Below, in pieces: positions 54,183 through 62,584 of a stretch of DNA of 62,712 bases. Position numbers and translations under genes: made by a program. Origin of the DNA: Mailhella sp. (GTDB lineage: Bacteria > Desulfobacterota > Desulfovibrionia > Desulfovibrionales > Desulfovibrionaceae). The notes below the pieces were generated by a model that did not search any database, was not told the origin of the DNA, and saw nothing but the letters and a program-made list of their open reading frames with translations. Where the stretch lies: contig JARHYD010000112.1 in assembly GCA_029258655.1 (NCBI GenBank), positions 1 through 62,712 on the forward strand. Direction: 5' to 3'. Each line of letters begins with the position of its first letter. Position 1 is the first letter of the stretch.

Positions 54183-57104
54183 TTATTTTTTATCCTTTAA
54201 TTTTGCTTGAATACGCCATAATGCCTTTGGTGAATTTAAGAGTTCTTGAATTTCTTTAGTTACTTCTTCCTTTGTAATTTGCATAAGTTCTTTTTCAAAC
54301 ATAGTATCCCATTCCATATAAGGATAATTTTGACTTACTTCTGCATAAAAAAGTCTTGACCATTTTGCATTGTTAGCTCTACTTGTTTTCCATGCTGTAA
54401 TCATTGGCAAACGCAAACGATCTAAATCTTCTTGCTTTACTTCCCAAGCCTTCATATTATTTACATAATTAGTAACTTCTTCTAAGTGGGCAATATCTGT
54501 TTTAATTGTTAACTGCAACAAACCAAAACCTTTTTCCGTTGGCAAAGAACGATACATTGCAAATGGACTATACGCAGCACCCATTTTTTCACGAATTTCT
54601 TCACGCAATTTATCTCTCAATAAACTAGAAGCAAGCTGACGAGTTGCAACTTTTTTACGATCATAAATATCCTTTGTATCCTTATGCCAAGCACAAAGCA
54701 CAACAGCTTGATCTACAACATCAGGTATTTCTAAATAAACAGATTTATTTTTTGGAAAAACTAATGGTTTTATTTCTTCTTTTATTTCTTTCACATTCAT
54801 GGTTTGTTGCCCAAAATAACGCATTGCCACAGAATACGCTTTATTTGGATCTATATCCCCAGAAACAATAATTTTAATTTGCCCATTATAGCGATCTTGC
54901 AACACAATATCTTGAATTTCTTTTAATGTTACATGAGCAATTTCAGGATAAACTATACTTTGATATCTTCTTGCATCACCAAAGAAAAAGCTTGCTCCTT
55001 TTGTTTTAGTTGCACCATCTACACTATTATTTTGTATAAATGTTTGTTTTTTTATAATACCTTTAGCACGGATTAATGCATTTTCTGTTGGCATAGGATC
55101 ACGATATTGTGTCCAGACTGCTTGCATTAAACTTTCAAAAGAAGAACTATCCCCTTCAATACTTATACTGCGATCATTCATTCCATAACTTTCTTGAACA
55201 TAACCGCCCCATTTTTCACCCAATATATTTGTATCATCTAATGAAAGTTTTCCTAAGCCACTACCACGCATAATCATATTACTAAATTGTGCTAAACCTA
55301 TTTGTTTATCATCTAATCCAGCATATCCCTTACCAAATAAAAGTGTAATTTGTACTTTATTAGGTGAAAATGGTAACGGAAAAGCATGAAATTCTGCTTT
55401 ATTAGGCAATATAGTTGTATATGTTGTTAATATATGCTCTTTTACTTTTGCAATTTCTTTAGTATTAAGCTTTGCTAATTTTTTTTCATCAATTTTTGCA
55501 GGTAATGCTAAATATGGAAATTCTGCTTGTTTCATTCCTTTAAAAGGAGTTAATTGTATTTTTTGTACTTTTTCCCAAACTTCTTTTATAGCATTTTCTT
55601 TTATGTCTTGAGCAGAACTTACAACTACGGTTAAATCTGGAGTTGAAAATGTTTTTTTAGCAATTTCATTTACTTCTTTTAAAGTAATTTCCTTTTTAAA
55701 TTTTTCTATAAGCTCACTATCAAAATCTAAAGAAGTATAAACCCTATCAGCATTAAGTGTTACAACAAAATGATCAGCTATTTGATGGTTTTCAAGGTTT
55801 GGATATTGTTGTTTAAAACGCTTTACAGAGTTTTGCATAAAAATATGCCCTTGTTTTAACTCTTCAACTGTTAATCCATATTCTCCCATACGTCGTATTT
55901 CTTCACCACCTGCTATAATAGCATTTTTCCAATCATCTTGATTAGTTATAGCTGTAAAAAAGCAAGAAGGTAAAAGCCCAAAAGATCGAGCATTCATAAA
56001 ACGCACAGCGTTCCATAAATGCGGATTTTCTTGTGTTATTATTTGAAAACGACGTTGAAGTGCATATTCAATAAGAGAATTTATATATAATTCTTTTTGA
56101 TATTTTAAAGAATCGTGTTGATGCACACGTGGAAAATGCAACATAATACTTACATTTGCACCTTCAATAGGTCTTTTTTCTGCTAAAAATCTTAATCCTT
56201 GATTTTTAGGATCACCCCATGCAGAAACAAGAGTTTTCTCTTTATTCACTTTTATAGAACCAAAAATAGTCTCAATCATTGGTTCAAATTGTTTTTTATC
56301 AATATCCCCTACTACAACTAAAACCATACGATCAGGCGTATACCATTTTGTATAAAAATTTCTTAATTTTTCAGCTGTTACGGCATTTAATGTTTCTTCT
56401 GTACCAATAACAGGATTACTAAATTTGGTTTGCGGATAAAGAAATGCTTGTCTTTTTAATCTATTTAAAGCTTCTTCGCTATCTCTATCTTTTTTTTCTG
56501 ACATGATAACGCCAAGCTCTTCTTTTACTTCTTTTTCTTCAAATAAAAGACCATCAGAAAAATCACGTAAAACTAATAACGCATCTTTCCATGATTCTTT
56601 AGTATTTTCAGCAATATTCAATTTATACACAGTTTCCATTAAAGAAGTATGGGCATTAGTATCGCCACCAAAACTCATACCATTTTTTTGAAAAAATGGA
56701 ATAAGTGAACCTGCTGGAAAATTTTTAGAACCATTAAAAGCCATATGTTCCACATAATGAGCATACCCAAGCTCTTCCTCTGTTTCCATCAAAGAACCAG
56801 CTTGCACAACTAAATAAAGTGAAACACGATTTTGTGATTGTTTATGTGGGACAATGGCATAACGAAAACCATTTTTTAATGTGCCATATTTTATTTTAGG
56901 ATCTCGTGGTAAATCACTATGTTCAAATGCCCATTTACCATCATACCAAAAAGCTTCAGAAGGAAAACCATTAGGTAATGCTATTGTATCTTTATCAGCT
57001 TGTGCTGCATGAGCAGATCCTATAACAATATTAAAAGAAAGAGAAAATGTTAAAACAAAAAAAAGAAAAAAAGACCGAATGACATTTACAAATTTCAAGC
57101 ACAT
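54183..57104 (-). CDS. Periplasmic M16 (pitrilysin/insulinase) zinc protease, FusC/PqqL-like
   Basis: About 973 residues with a signal peptide (FFLFFVLTFSLSFNIVIG, cleavage near AHA). The inverted zinc motif is HYVEH (residues about 116-120), with the third ligand in EEKEVKEELGVIMSEKKDRD. Two M16 repeats are present (second half begins near AKVKEHILTTYTTILPN). FusC in Pectobacterium and PqqL in E. coli are Fur-regulated periplasmic M16 proteases that cut imported ferredoxin or related substrates; the receptor and ABC genes around them (FusA/YddB, FusD/YddA) parallel this operon. Function here is inferred from that likeness. ATG 57104 is chosen; a TTG-led start is possible at 57125. A Fur-like site is directly upstream. 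Confidence 0.82.
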   Translation of the reverse strand: MCLKFVNVIRSFFLFFVLTFSLSFNIVIGSAHAAQADKDTIALPNGFPSEAFWYDGKWAFEHSDLPRDPKIKYGTLKNGFRYAIVPHKQSQNRVSLYLVVQAGSLMETEEELGYAHYVEHMAFNGSKNFPAGSLIPFFQKNGMSFGGDTNAHTSLMETVYKLNIAENTKESWKDALLVLRDFSDGLLFEEKEVKEELGVIMSEKKDRDSEEALNRLKRQAFLYPQTKFSNPVIGTEETLNAVTAEKLRNFYTKWYTPDRMVLVVVGDIDKKQFEPMIETIFGSIKVNKEKTLVSAWGDPKNQGLRFLAEKRPIEGANVSIMLHFPRVHQHDSLKYQKELYINSLIEYALQRRFQIITQENPHLWNAVRFMNARSFGLLPSCFFTAITNQDDWKNAIIAGGEEIRRMGEYGLTVEELKQGHIFMQNSVKRFKQQYPNLENHQIADHFVVTLNADRVYTSLDFDSELIEKFKKEITLKEVNEIAKKTFSTPDLTVVVSSAQDIKENAIKEVWEKVQKIQLTPFKGMKQAEFPYLALPAKIDEKKLAKLNTKEIAKVKEHILTTYTTILPNKAEFHAFPLPFSPNKVQITLLFGKGYAGLDDKQIGLAQFSNMIMRGSGLGKLSLDDTNILGEKWGGYVQESYGMNDRSISIEGDSSSFESLMQAVWTQYRDPMPTENALIRAKGIIKKQTFIQNNSVDGATKTKGASFFFGDARRYQSIVYPEIAHVTLKEIQDIVLQDRYNGQIKIIVSGDIDPNKAYSVAMRYFGQQTMNVKEIKEEIKPLVFPKNKSVYLEIPDVVDQAVVLCAWHKDTKDIYDRKKVATRQLASSLLRDKLREEIREKMGAAYSPFAMYRSLPTEKGFGLLQLTIKTDIAHLEEVTNYVNNMKAWEVKQEDLDRLRLPMITAWKTSRANNAKWSRLFYAEVSQNYPYMEWDTMFEKELMQITKEEVTKEIQELLNSPKALWRIQAKLKDKK

Positions 57105-57126
57105 ACCACAATCACACCTTTTCAAC

Positions 57127-57145
57127 AGAAATGAATATCATTTTC
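57127..57145 (-). promoter_or_regulatory. Fur-box-like operator of the M16-ABC-receptor operon
   Basis: On the minus strand GAAAATGATATTCATTTCT matches the consensus GATAATGATAATCATTATC at 14 of 19 positions. It lies immediately before the M16 gene, a position suited to iron-dependent repression of the whole operon. Confidence 0.6.
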
Positions 57146-57218
57146 AAAAATCTTTACTTTAACTTATTCTATTTTGTCAAGAAAATTAATTTTTTCCTTT
57201 TTTAGCAAAAACATTTTA

Positions 57219-57490
57219 TAAAAGTGTGTTTCTAAATTAATTTTACCTTATTTGAGGGAAATAATTTCCCCCAATCCCCCTCAATCAGATAAATTTATTG
57301 AAACTTGTTTCAATAAATTTACCTAGTTTAAAGTATTAGTAAAAAATCTTTTCTCCTAAAAATAAAAAAAATTCTTTGTTTTTACATCGTAACTATAAGT
57401 ATTTTATACTGCTATTACATTGCAACTATTTTATTTTATTATCAAAAAATAAAGTTTAATAATTATAAATACCTTTAAAGTATACCTTAT
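57219..57490 (+). repeat. R1 repeat, copy G (complete)
   Basis: About 272 bases, nearly the length of copy B. Left end AAAGTGTGTTTCTAAATTA, hairpin GGGAAATAATTTCCC, link AATCCCCCTCAATCAG, palindrome ATAAATTTATTGAAAC with its complement, AT-rich arm with TTCTTTGTTTTTACAT as in copy B, right end AAAGTATACCTTA. Located between the divergent M16 and DUF134 genes. Confidence 0.8.
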
Positions 57491-57580
57491 TTTAAATTTT
57501 TAAAAAATATTTTTTCTTAATAATTCAATATAATATTCATAATATTATACCAAATATCCGAATAATTATTAATTAGTTAT

Positions 57581-57631
57581 TGACATATGTCATAAATAGT
57601 CTTACTTCTATTTTATAAATGGCATATGTCA
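57581..57631 (+). promoter_or_regulatory. Tandem palindromes upstream of the DUF134 gene (operator candidate)
   Basis: TGACATATGTCA at 57581-57592 is a perfect 12-base palindrome, and TGGCATATGTCA at 57620-57631 is a one-base variant; both are followed by TAAA. Centres are 39 bases apart, nearly four helical turns. The first overlaps TTGACA, a perfect -35 hexamer. They look like paired sites for a dimeric regulator, perhaps the DUF134 protein itself or a CRP/FNR-type factor. Confidence 0.55.
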
Positions 57632-57660
57632 TAAACTTTAATTCAAACAAGGAGCGTAAT

Positions 57661-58035
57661 TTGCCAAGACCTAAAAAATGCAGAAGAGTTTGCCAACTTC
57701 CACATAATGAAGGATTTATACCAATTAATTGTGCTAAACATCAATTACCTATTATTTTAGCCATTGATGAATATGAAGCTATACGATTAATTGATAAAGA
57801 AGGTTTTTCTCAAGAACAATGTGGTGATTATATGCAAATAGCCCGTACAACGGTGCAACAAATTTATACAAATGCAAGAAAAAAACTTGCCACAGCATTA
57901 GTTGATGGTTTGCCTATTAAAATTACAGGTGGTGATTACGAACTTTGTAATGGTTTAGAACATCATTGTTGCGGAAAATGTAAAAAACATACAGAACAAC
58001 CTATTTTTAACATTCCTAAAAAGGAAAATTTATGA
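57661..58035 (+). CDS. DUF134 (UPF0251) DNA-binding-like protein
   Basis: A 124-residue protein starting at TTG 57661: AAGGAG lies six bases upstream and PRPKKCRRVC is the universal DUF134 N-terminus. The ATG at 57619 is inside the operator palindrome and is not the start. The middle (EYEAIRLIDKEGFSQEQCGDYMQIARTTVQQIY) is a sigma-70-region-4-like helix-turn-helix. The tail carries CNGLEHHCCGKC, a likely metal or Fe-S site. It is the first gene of the NifX/MinD cluster, so it probably regulates it. Confidence 0.88.
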   Translation: MPRPKKCRRVCQLPHNEGFIPINCAKHQLPIILAIDEYEAIRLIDKEGFSQEQCGDYMQIARTTVQQIYTNARKKLATALVDGLPIKITGGDYELCNGLEHHCCGKCKKHTEQPIFNIPKKENL

Positions 58036-58382
58036 AAATTATACTCCCTTTAGATGAAAATAAACAAGATGTTTGCATAACATTTGGTCGTTCCCCCTAT
58101 TTTCTTCTTTATGAAAATGGTCAAACAACAATTTTAGAAAATCCAGCAGCAGAAGCAGAAGGCGGAGCAGGACCAAAAGCAGCACAATTTATTGTAGATC
58201 AACAGGCTGATATTTTAATTACTTTTCGATGTGGTCAAAATGCTGCTGATGTTATTCAAGCAGCAGAAATTAAAATTTATAAAGCAAATGGGAAAACCTA
58301 CCAAGAAAATATACAAGCATTTGAACAAAATACTCTTGCAGAATTAACGCAATTTCATGCAGGATTTCATGGTGTACAATGA
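58032..58382 (+). CDS. NifX/NifB-C-terminal-like (dinitrogenase Fe-Mo cofactor family) protein, ORP-like
   Basis: A 116-residue protein of the NifB/NifX/orange-protein fold: ILPLDENKQDVCITFGRSPYFLLY and GAGPKAAQFIVDQQADILIT are typical. Members bind or carry metal clusters; the orange protein of Desulfovibrio gigas holds a Mo-Cu sulfide cluster and is encoded with MinD-like ATPases, as here. Whether this protein binds the same cluster cannot be told. It overlaps DUF134 by four bases and the next gene by four. Confidence 0.88.
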   Translation: MKIILPLDENKQDVCITFGRSPYFLLYENGQTTILENPAAEAEGGAGPKAAQFIVDQQADILITFRCGQNAADVIQAAEIKIYKANGKTYQENIQAFEQNTLAELTQFHAGFHGVQ

Positions 58383-59206
58383 AAATCGCAGTATTAAGTG
58401 GTAAAGGTGGTGCAGGCAAAACCATGCTTGCTGTTAATTTAGCAAATACAGCAGGTAATGCAGTATATATTGATTGTGATATTGAAGAACCAAATGGACA
58501 TTTATTTTTCAAACCACAACAAATTACCAAAAAAGAAGTTTATACGTTTATCCCCAATATTGACCAATCAAAATGTATTGGTTGTAGAAAATGTGTTGAT
58601 TTTTGCCATTATAATGCCCTCTTTTTTGTAAAAGAAAAACCTATGCTTTTAACAGAAATTTGCCATTCTTGTGGAGGATGTGAACTTGTTTGCCCTGAAA
58701 AAGCAATAACAGAAATACCTCGTCCTATTGGAATAATTGAAAAAGGATATTACAAAAATATCCATGTTATTACAGGTATTCTCAATCCTAACGAAGCAAG
58801 TGGTATTCCAATTATTCATGCATTATTGCAAGAAGATAAAAAAAATATCACCATTATTGACTGTCCACCGGGAAGTGCTTGTCCTGTTATAGAAAGTATT
58901 CAAGATGCTGATTTCTGCCTTTTAGTTGTAGAACCAACAATCTTTGGCTTTCATAATTTTAAAATGATATATGAATTAGTCCAAATTTTGCATAAAAAAT
59001 TTGCTATTGTTATCAATAAAGAAGAACAAACTTTTTTACCTTTAGAAGATTTTTGTAAGAAAAATAATATTCCTATTCTTGCTAAAATTCCTTTTCAAAA
59101 AGATTTAGCAGAAAGCATTGCTAATGGAACAATTATTAGCAATGAAAACGAAAAATTAAAAGATATTTTTCAAAATATCTTACATAACATCGGACAAACG
59201 TTATGA
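58379..59206 (+). CDS. MinD/Mrp-type ATPase with inserted 2x[4Fe-4S] ferredoxin domain (first)
   Basis: A 275-residue protein. Deviant Walker A VLSGKGGAGKTML; a ferredoxin insert at about 60-115 with two cysteine sets, CIGCRKCVDFC and CHSCGGCELVC, each followed by a proline or motif typical of [4Fe-4S] ligation; then a DCPPGSACPV Walker B region. Paired ATPases of this type are encoded with ORP-family proteins in Desulfovibrio and take part in a multi-protein complex thought to affect cell division. Overlaps both neighbours by four bases. Confidence 0.9.
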   Translation: MKIAVLSGKGGAGKTMLAVNLANTAGNAVYIDCDIEEPNGHLFFKPQQITKKEVYTFIPNIDQSKCIGCRKCVDFCHYNALFFVKEKPMLLTEICHSCGGCELVCPEKAITEIPRPIGIIEKGYYKNIHVITGILNPNEASGIPIIHALLQEDKKNITIIDCPPGSACPVIESIQDADFCLLVVEPTIFGFHNFKMIYELVQILHKKFAIVINKEEQTFLPLEDFCKKNNIPILAKIPFQKDLAESIANGTIISNENEKLKDIFQNILHNIGQTL

Positions 59207-60078
59207 AAAAATTACTTATTTTAAGTGGAAAAGGTGGTACTGGCAAAACAACAACAGCTGCTGCTTTTATTCATTTTTCAAAAGCAATGGCTTTTGCAGA
59301 TTGTGATGTTGACGCCCCTAATCTACATCTCATAACAAATTTACAAGTAACTCCACAAAAAACATCATTTATAGGTTCTAAAAAAGCACAATTAAAACAA
59401 GAAACTTGTATACACTGCAATCAATGTATAAATCACTGTCGCTTTGAAGCAATACGCTTACATAAAACAAAAATACATATAGATCCAATACGTTGTGAAG
59501 GTTGTGGAGTTTGTGAATATATTTGTCCTGTTAATGCAATTCATTTAGAAGATGATATTTCAGGAGAACAATACCTTTATCAAACAGAAAAAATTTTTTC
59601 TACTGCAGAATTAAAAATGGGACGTGGTAATTCTGGAAAATTAGTAACAACAGTAAAAAAAATGCTTTTCAAAAATGCACCCCCCTGTGATCTTGCCATT
59701 ATTGACGGTTCACCCGGTATTGGTTGTCCTGTTATCGCATCTATGAATGGTGTTGACTTCCTACTCATTGTTGCAGAAGCTTCAAGCTCTGGATTAAATG
59801 ATTTACAACGTCTTGTAAAAACAGCAAATACTTTTCAAATTCCTATGGCAATTTGTATTAATAAATATACCAATAATACACAGTATACACAAAAAATAGA
59901 AAACTTTTGTACAGAATATTCAATCCCTTTTGTTGGAAAAATTCCTTATGATACCAATGTAAGCAAAGCATTAAATCAAGGAATAAACATTGCTGAAATT
60001 GAATGTCCTGCACAAAAAGCATTACAAAATATTTATGTAAATGTTATGCAAGAAATACATAAATTAACAACATTATAA
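59203..60078 (+). CDS. MinD/Mrp-type ATPase with inserted 2x[4Fe-4S] ferredoxin domain (second)
   Basis: A 291-residue paralogue of the preceding protein: Walker A ILSGKGGTGKTTT, ferredoxin insert with CIHCNQCINHC and CEGCGVCEYIC, and IIDGSPGIGCPV. The two probably form a heterodimer. The first Walker A has GGAGKTM and the second GGTGKTT, so both look ATP-competent. It ends 52 bases before the next gene, with a hairpin between. Confidence 0.9.
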   Translation: MKKLLILSGKGGTGKTTTAAAFIHFSKAMAFADCDVDAPNLHLITNLQVTPQKTSFIGSKKAQLKQETCIHCNQCINHCRFEAIRLHKTKIHIDPIRCEGCGVCEYICPVNAIHLEDDISGEQYLYQTEKIFSTAELKMGRGNSGKLVTTVKKMLFKNAPPCDLAIIDGSPGIGCPVIASMNGVDFLLIVAEASSSGLNDLQRLVKTANTFQIPMAICINKYTNNTQYTQKIENFCTEYSIPFVGKIPYDTNVSKALNQGINIAEIECPAQKALQNIYVNVMQEIHKLTTL

Positions 60079-60097
60079 AAATAAAAAATACTATATC

Positions 60098-60117
60098 TTC
60101 TTGGTTAAAACCAAGAA
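60098..60117 (+). promoter_or_regulatory. Intercistronic hairpin abutting the next ribosome binding site
   Basis: TTCTTGGTT and AACCAAGAA form a nine-base-pair stem that ends one base before AAGGAG of the next gene. It has no T run, so it is more likely an RNA stability or processing element than a terminator. Confidence 0.5.
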
Positions 60118-60130
60118 AAGGAGTTTTATT

Positions 60131-60496
60131 ATGGTTATTACCGTTGCAGCTATGGGAAATGAAGTTGCTGGACATTTTGGACATTGCGAACATTTTCTCT
60201 TTTTTGAAACAGAAAATGGAAAAATTATAAGCGAAAAAGCCATTGCTAATCCCGGTCATCGTCCAGGATTTCTACCAAACTTTTTAGCAGATAATGGTAC
60301 AAATGTTATCATTTCAGGTGGAATGGGTGGCGGTGCTATTGATATTTTCAATGAACGTGGAATTGAAGTTATCATTGGTGCAACAGGACTTGCAAAAGAT
60401 GCAGTAGAAGCATTTTTAAGAAACGAATTAAAATCAACTGGTTCTGTTTGTAATAAACACGAACACGCTCACCAATGCGGTGAACATCATCATTAA
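60131..60496 (+). CDS. Second NifX/ORP-family protein with His-rich tail
   Basis: A 121-residue protein from ATG 60131 (AAGGAG seven bases upstream). The fold signature is AAMGNEVAGHFGHCEHFLFF and ISGGMGGGAIDIFNERGIEVIIG. The C-terminus is His/Cys-rich (HEHAHQCGEHHH), a metal-binding tail. HFGHCEHF is the pattern of the NifX/NafY class that lies with MinD ATPases in anaerobes. Last gene of the cluster. Confidence 0.88.
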   Translation: MVITVAAMGNEVAGHFGHCEHFLFFETENGKIISEKAIANPGHRPGFLPNFLADNGTNVIISGGMGGGAIDIFNERGIEVIIGATGLAKDAVEAFLRNELKSTGSVCNKHEHAHQCGEHHH

Positions 60497-60572
60497 TATT
60501 TATTATTTATACTTAAATTTTCTATACATCTTATTAGAATATATAAGAATATATAATTATAATGCATAATCA

Positions 60573-60602
60573 AGGGAGGGCTTTTTATAAAAAGCCCTCC
60601 CT
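60573..60602. repeat. R2-like perfect palindrome after the ORP-like cluster
   Basis: AGGGAGGGCTTTTT and AAAAAGCCCTCCCT form a perfect 30-base palindrome, followed by CTAAAATTCCCTTTCAAAAA, which matches the tail of R2 copies 1 and 2. It can act as terminator of the cluster. The rest of 60497-60851 is AT-rich and I see nothing else in it. Confidence 0.65.
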
Positions 60603-60851
60603 CTAAAATTCCCTTTCAAAAATTTTTCTCCACAACTCCTTTTATACACAATTAAAAAATAAAAATACAATAACTAACTGTATCTTATTACTATAAATTA
60701 TAACTATTAATTCTTTTACCTTGAGCAATAAAAAATATTAAAAACACAGCTATTTTTTTATTTAAAACTTGCATATCTCCTAAGCATGATTATTTTATAT
60801 AAAGACATTCTAAAAGAATAATGTCAAAAAAAGTGTTATGAGGTAAAATTT

Positions 60852-61103
60852 ATGCCAATGTTTGATTTTCTTTGCCCCAAATGTCAACATCAATTTGAGG
60901 AATTAGTTTTTGGAGATGAAAAGGCAGTTTGTCCCAATTGTGGTGAAAAGGAAATTGAAAGAATGGTAAGTGCCCCAAGCCCTCTTAAAACAGGAGCTTT
61001 TCCTTATAAAGTAGGTCCTGTTCATTCCAGAGTTAGCATGCAATCTAATTTAGCAAAACCACCATGTAATGGCTCTTGCTCAAAAACCATGTCTAACGAA
61101 TAA
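60852..61103 (+). CDS. FmdB-type zinc-ribbon protein
   Basis: An 83-residue protein. MPMFDFLCPKCQHQFEELV and CPNCGE form the FmdB/regulatory zinc-ribbon domain (two CxxC pairs). The tail (CNGSCSKTM) has two more cysteines. Such proteins are small putative regulators; role is not established. It is 15 bases upstream of degP and in the same direction, so the two are probably co-transcribed. Confidence 0.88.
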   Translation: MPMFDFLCPKCQHQFEELVFGDEKAVCPNCGEKEIERMVSAPSPLKTGAFPYKVGPVHSRVSMQSNLAKPPCNGSCSKTMSNE

Positions 61104-61118
61104 TTTTTAGGAGAAAAA

Positions 61119-62528
61119 ATGAAAAAAATATTTACTCGATCCTGTTTTGCTATTGCATTAGCATTTACAGTGGTTACACAAGCTTTTGCTGGAATTGATC
61201 TTCCTTCCATTAGTCCTTTAGTTAAACAAGTTGGACCTGCTGTTGTAAATATTAGTACAGAAAGAATGGTAAAAAGCCAATTTGGTGGATTTCGTGGTAT
61301 GCCTCGCGAGTTTGAGGAATTTTTCGAGCAATTTGGACCTTTTCTTGGTCCACAAGGAAACGGTAAAGAACAATTACAAAGTGCATTAGGTACTGGATTT
61401 ATTATTTCAGAAGATGGTTATATTGTTACTAATAACCACGTAGTGCAACACGCTGATAAAATTTATGTTAATCTTGCTGATAAAAAAGCAAAAAGTGCTA
61501 AGGTTGAAGCAAAAATAATTGGTCTTGATCCAGAAACCGATTTAGCTCTTTTAAAAATTAATGTAAAAGAAGATTTACCAACCGTAAAATTTGGTGATTC
61601 TGATAATATGGAAGTAGGTGATTGGGTTGTTGCCATTGGTAACCCTTTTGGTTTAAGCAATACTGTAACAACAGGAATTATTAGTGCTAAAGGTCGTGAT
61701 ATTCATGCTGGACCTTATGATAATTTTATCCAAACAGATGCTTCTATTAATCCAGGTAATTCTGGTGGTCCTCTTTTAAATCTCAATGGTGAAGTAATTG
61801 GTATTAATACAGCTATTGCAGCAAGTGGACAAGGTATAGGCTTTGCCATTCCAAGTAAACTTGCTTCTAATATTATTGAACAACTTAAAAATGGTAAAAA
61901 AGTAAGTCGTGGCTGGATTGGTGTAACAATTCAAGATATTGATGAAGTTACAGCAAAAGCACTTGGTCTAAAAGGTGATGGTGGAGCATTAATTGGTTCT
62001 GTAATGCCACATGAACCAGCAGATAAAGCAGGATTAAAAGCTGGAGATATTATTATTCAAGTAGAAAATACCGCAATCAAATCTGCTAGTGATTTAACTC
62101 GTGCTATTGCTTCTTATAAACCAAATAGTAAAATTACTATGCTTGTAGTTCGTGATGGCAATGAATTAAAACTTCCTGTAACATTAGGTGAGAGAAATCT
62201 TAGCCAAAATGGTCAACAAGCTACTATTGAAAAAGGAACAAGTCTTGGTCTTTCTCTAAGAGATTTAAACATTGAAGATAGACAAAAACTCCGTTTACCA
62301 CAAGATTTAAATGGTGTAATCGTTGCTGATGTAAAATCAGATGGTCAAGCAGCAAAAGCTGGTATTATGCCTGGTGATGTTATTATGGCAGCAAACTTAA
62401 AACCAATTAAAAACGTTCAAGATATTATTAATATTATGAATAAAGAAGGTAAAAAACGTGGAGCAATAGTATTACAAATTTATCGTCAAGGTAATGCATT
62501 TATTATCACCGTACCATTAGAAAAATAA
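61119..62528 (+). CDS. degP: Periplasmic serine protease of the DegP/HtrA (Do) family
   Basis: A 469-residue protein with a signal peptide (cleaved after AFA, residue about 24). The catalytic triad is His107 (TNNHVV), Asp141 (PETDLAL) and Ser215 (NPGNSGGPL). Two PDZ domains follow (about 265-360 and 375-469; AGLKAGDIIIQVE and AGIMPGDVIMAAN). It degrades or refolds misfolded envelope proteins. A strong terminator follows. Members of this kind are also called DegQ or MucD; the two-PDZ layout does not separate them. Confidence 0.95.
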   Translation: MKKIFTRSCFAIALAFTVVTQAFAGIDLPSISPLVKQVGPAVVNISTERMVKSQFGGFRGMPREFEEFFEQFGPFLGPQGNGKEQLQSALGTGFIISEDGYIVTNNHVVQHADKIYVNLADKKAKSAKVEAKIIGLDPETDLALLKINVKEDLPTVKFGDSDNMEVGDWVVAIGNPFGLSNTVTTGIISAKGRDIHAGPYDNFIQTDASINPGNSGGPLLNLNGEVIGINTAIAASGQGIGFAIPSKLASNIIEQLKNGKKVSRGWIGVTIQDIDEVTAKALGLKGDGGALIGSVMPHEPADKAGLKAGDIIIQVENTAIKSASDLTRAIASYKPNSKITMLVVRDGNELKLPVTLGERNLSQNGQQATIEKGTSLGLSLRDLNIEDRQKLRLPQDLNGVIVADVKSDGQAAKAGIMPGDVIMAANLKPIKNVQDIINIMNKEGKKRGAIVLQIYRQGNAFIITVPLEK

Positions 62529-62550
62529 CCAAAATTCATAATAACTACTC

Positions 62551-62583
62551 AAAAAAAAGCCACAATAATAATGTGGCTTTTTT
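62551..62583 (+). terminator. Terminator of degP
   Basis: GCCACA, TAATAA loop, TGTGGC, followed by TTTTTT (AAAAA on the other side). Begins about 25 bases after the stop. Confidence 0.92.
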
Positions 62584-62584
62584 A

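Noticed and set aside
572..57490. CRISPR array
   Set aside because: Repeats are far apart, long and variable in length, with no regular spacers and no cas genes in the window.
57619..57660. ATG at 57619 as the DUF134 start
   Set aside because: It lies within the second operator palindrome and has no ribosome binding site, whereas TTG 57661 follows AAGGAG and gives the conserved PRPKKCRRV start.
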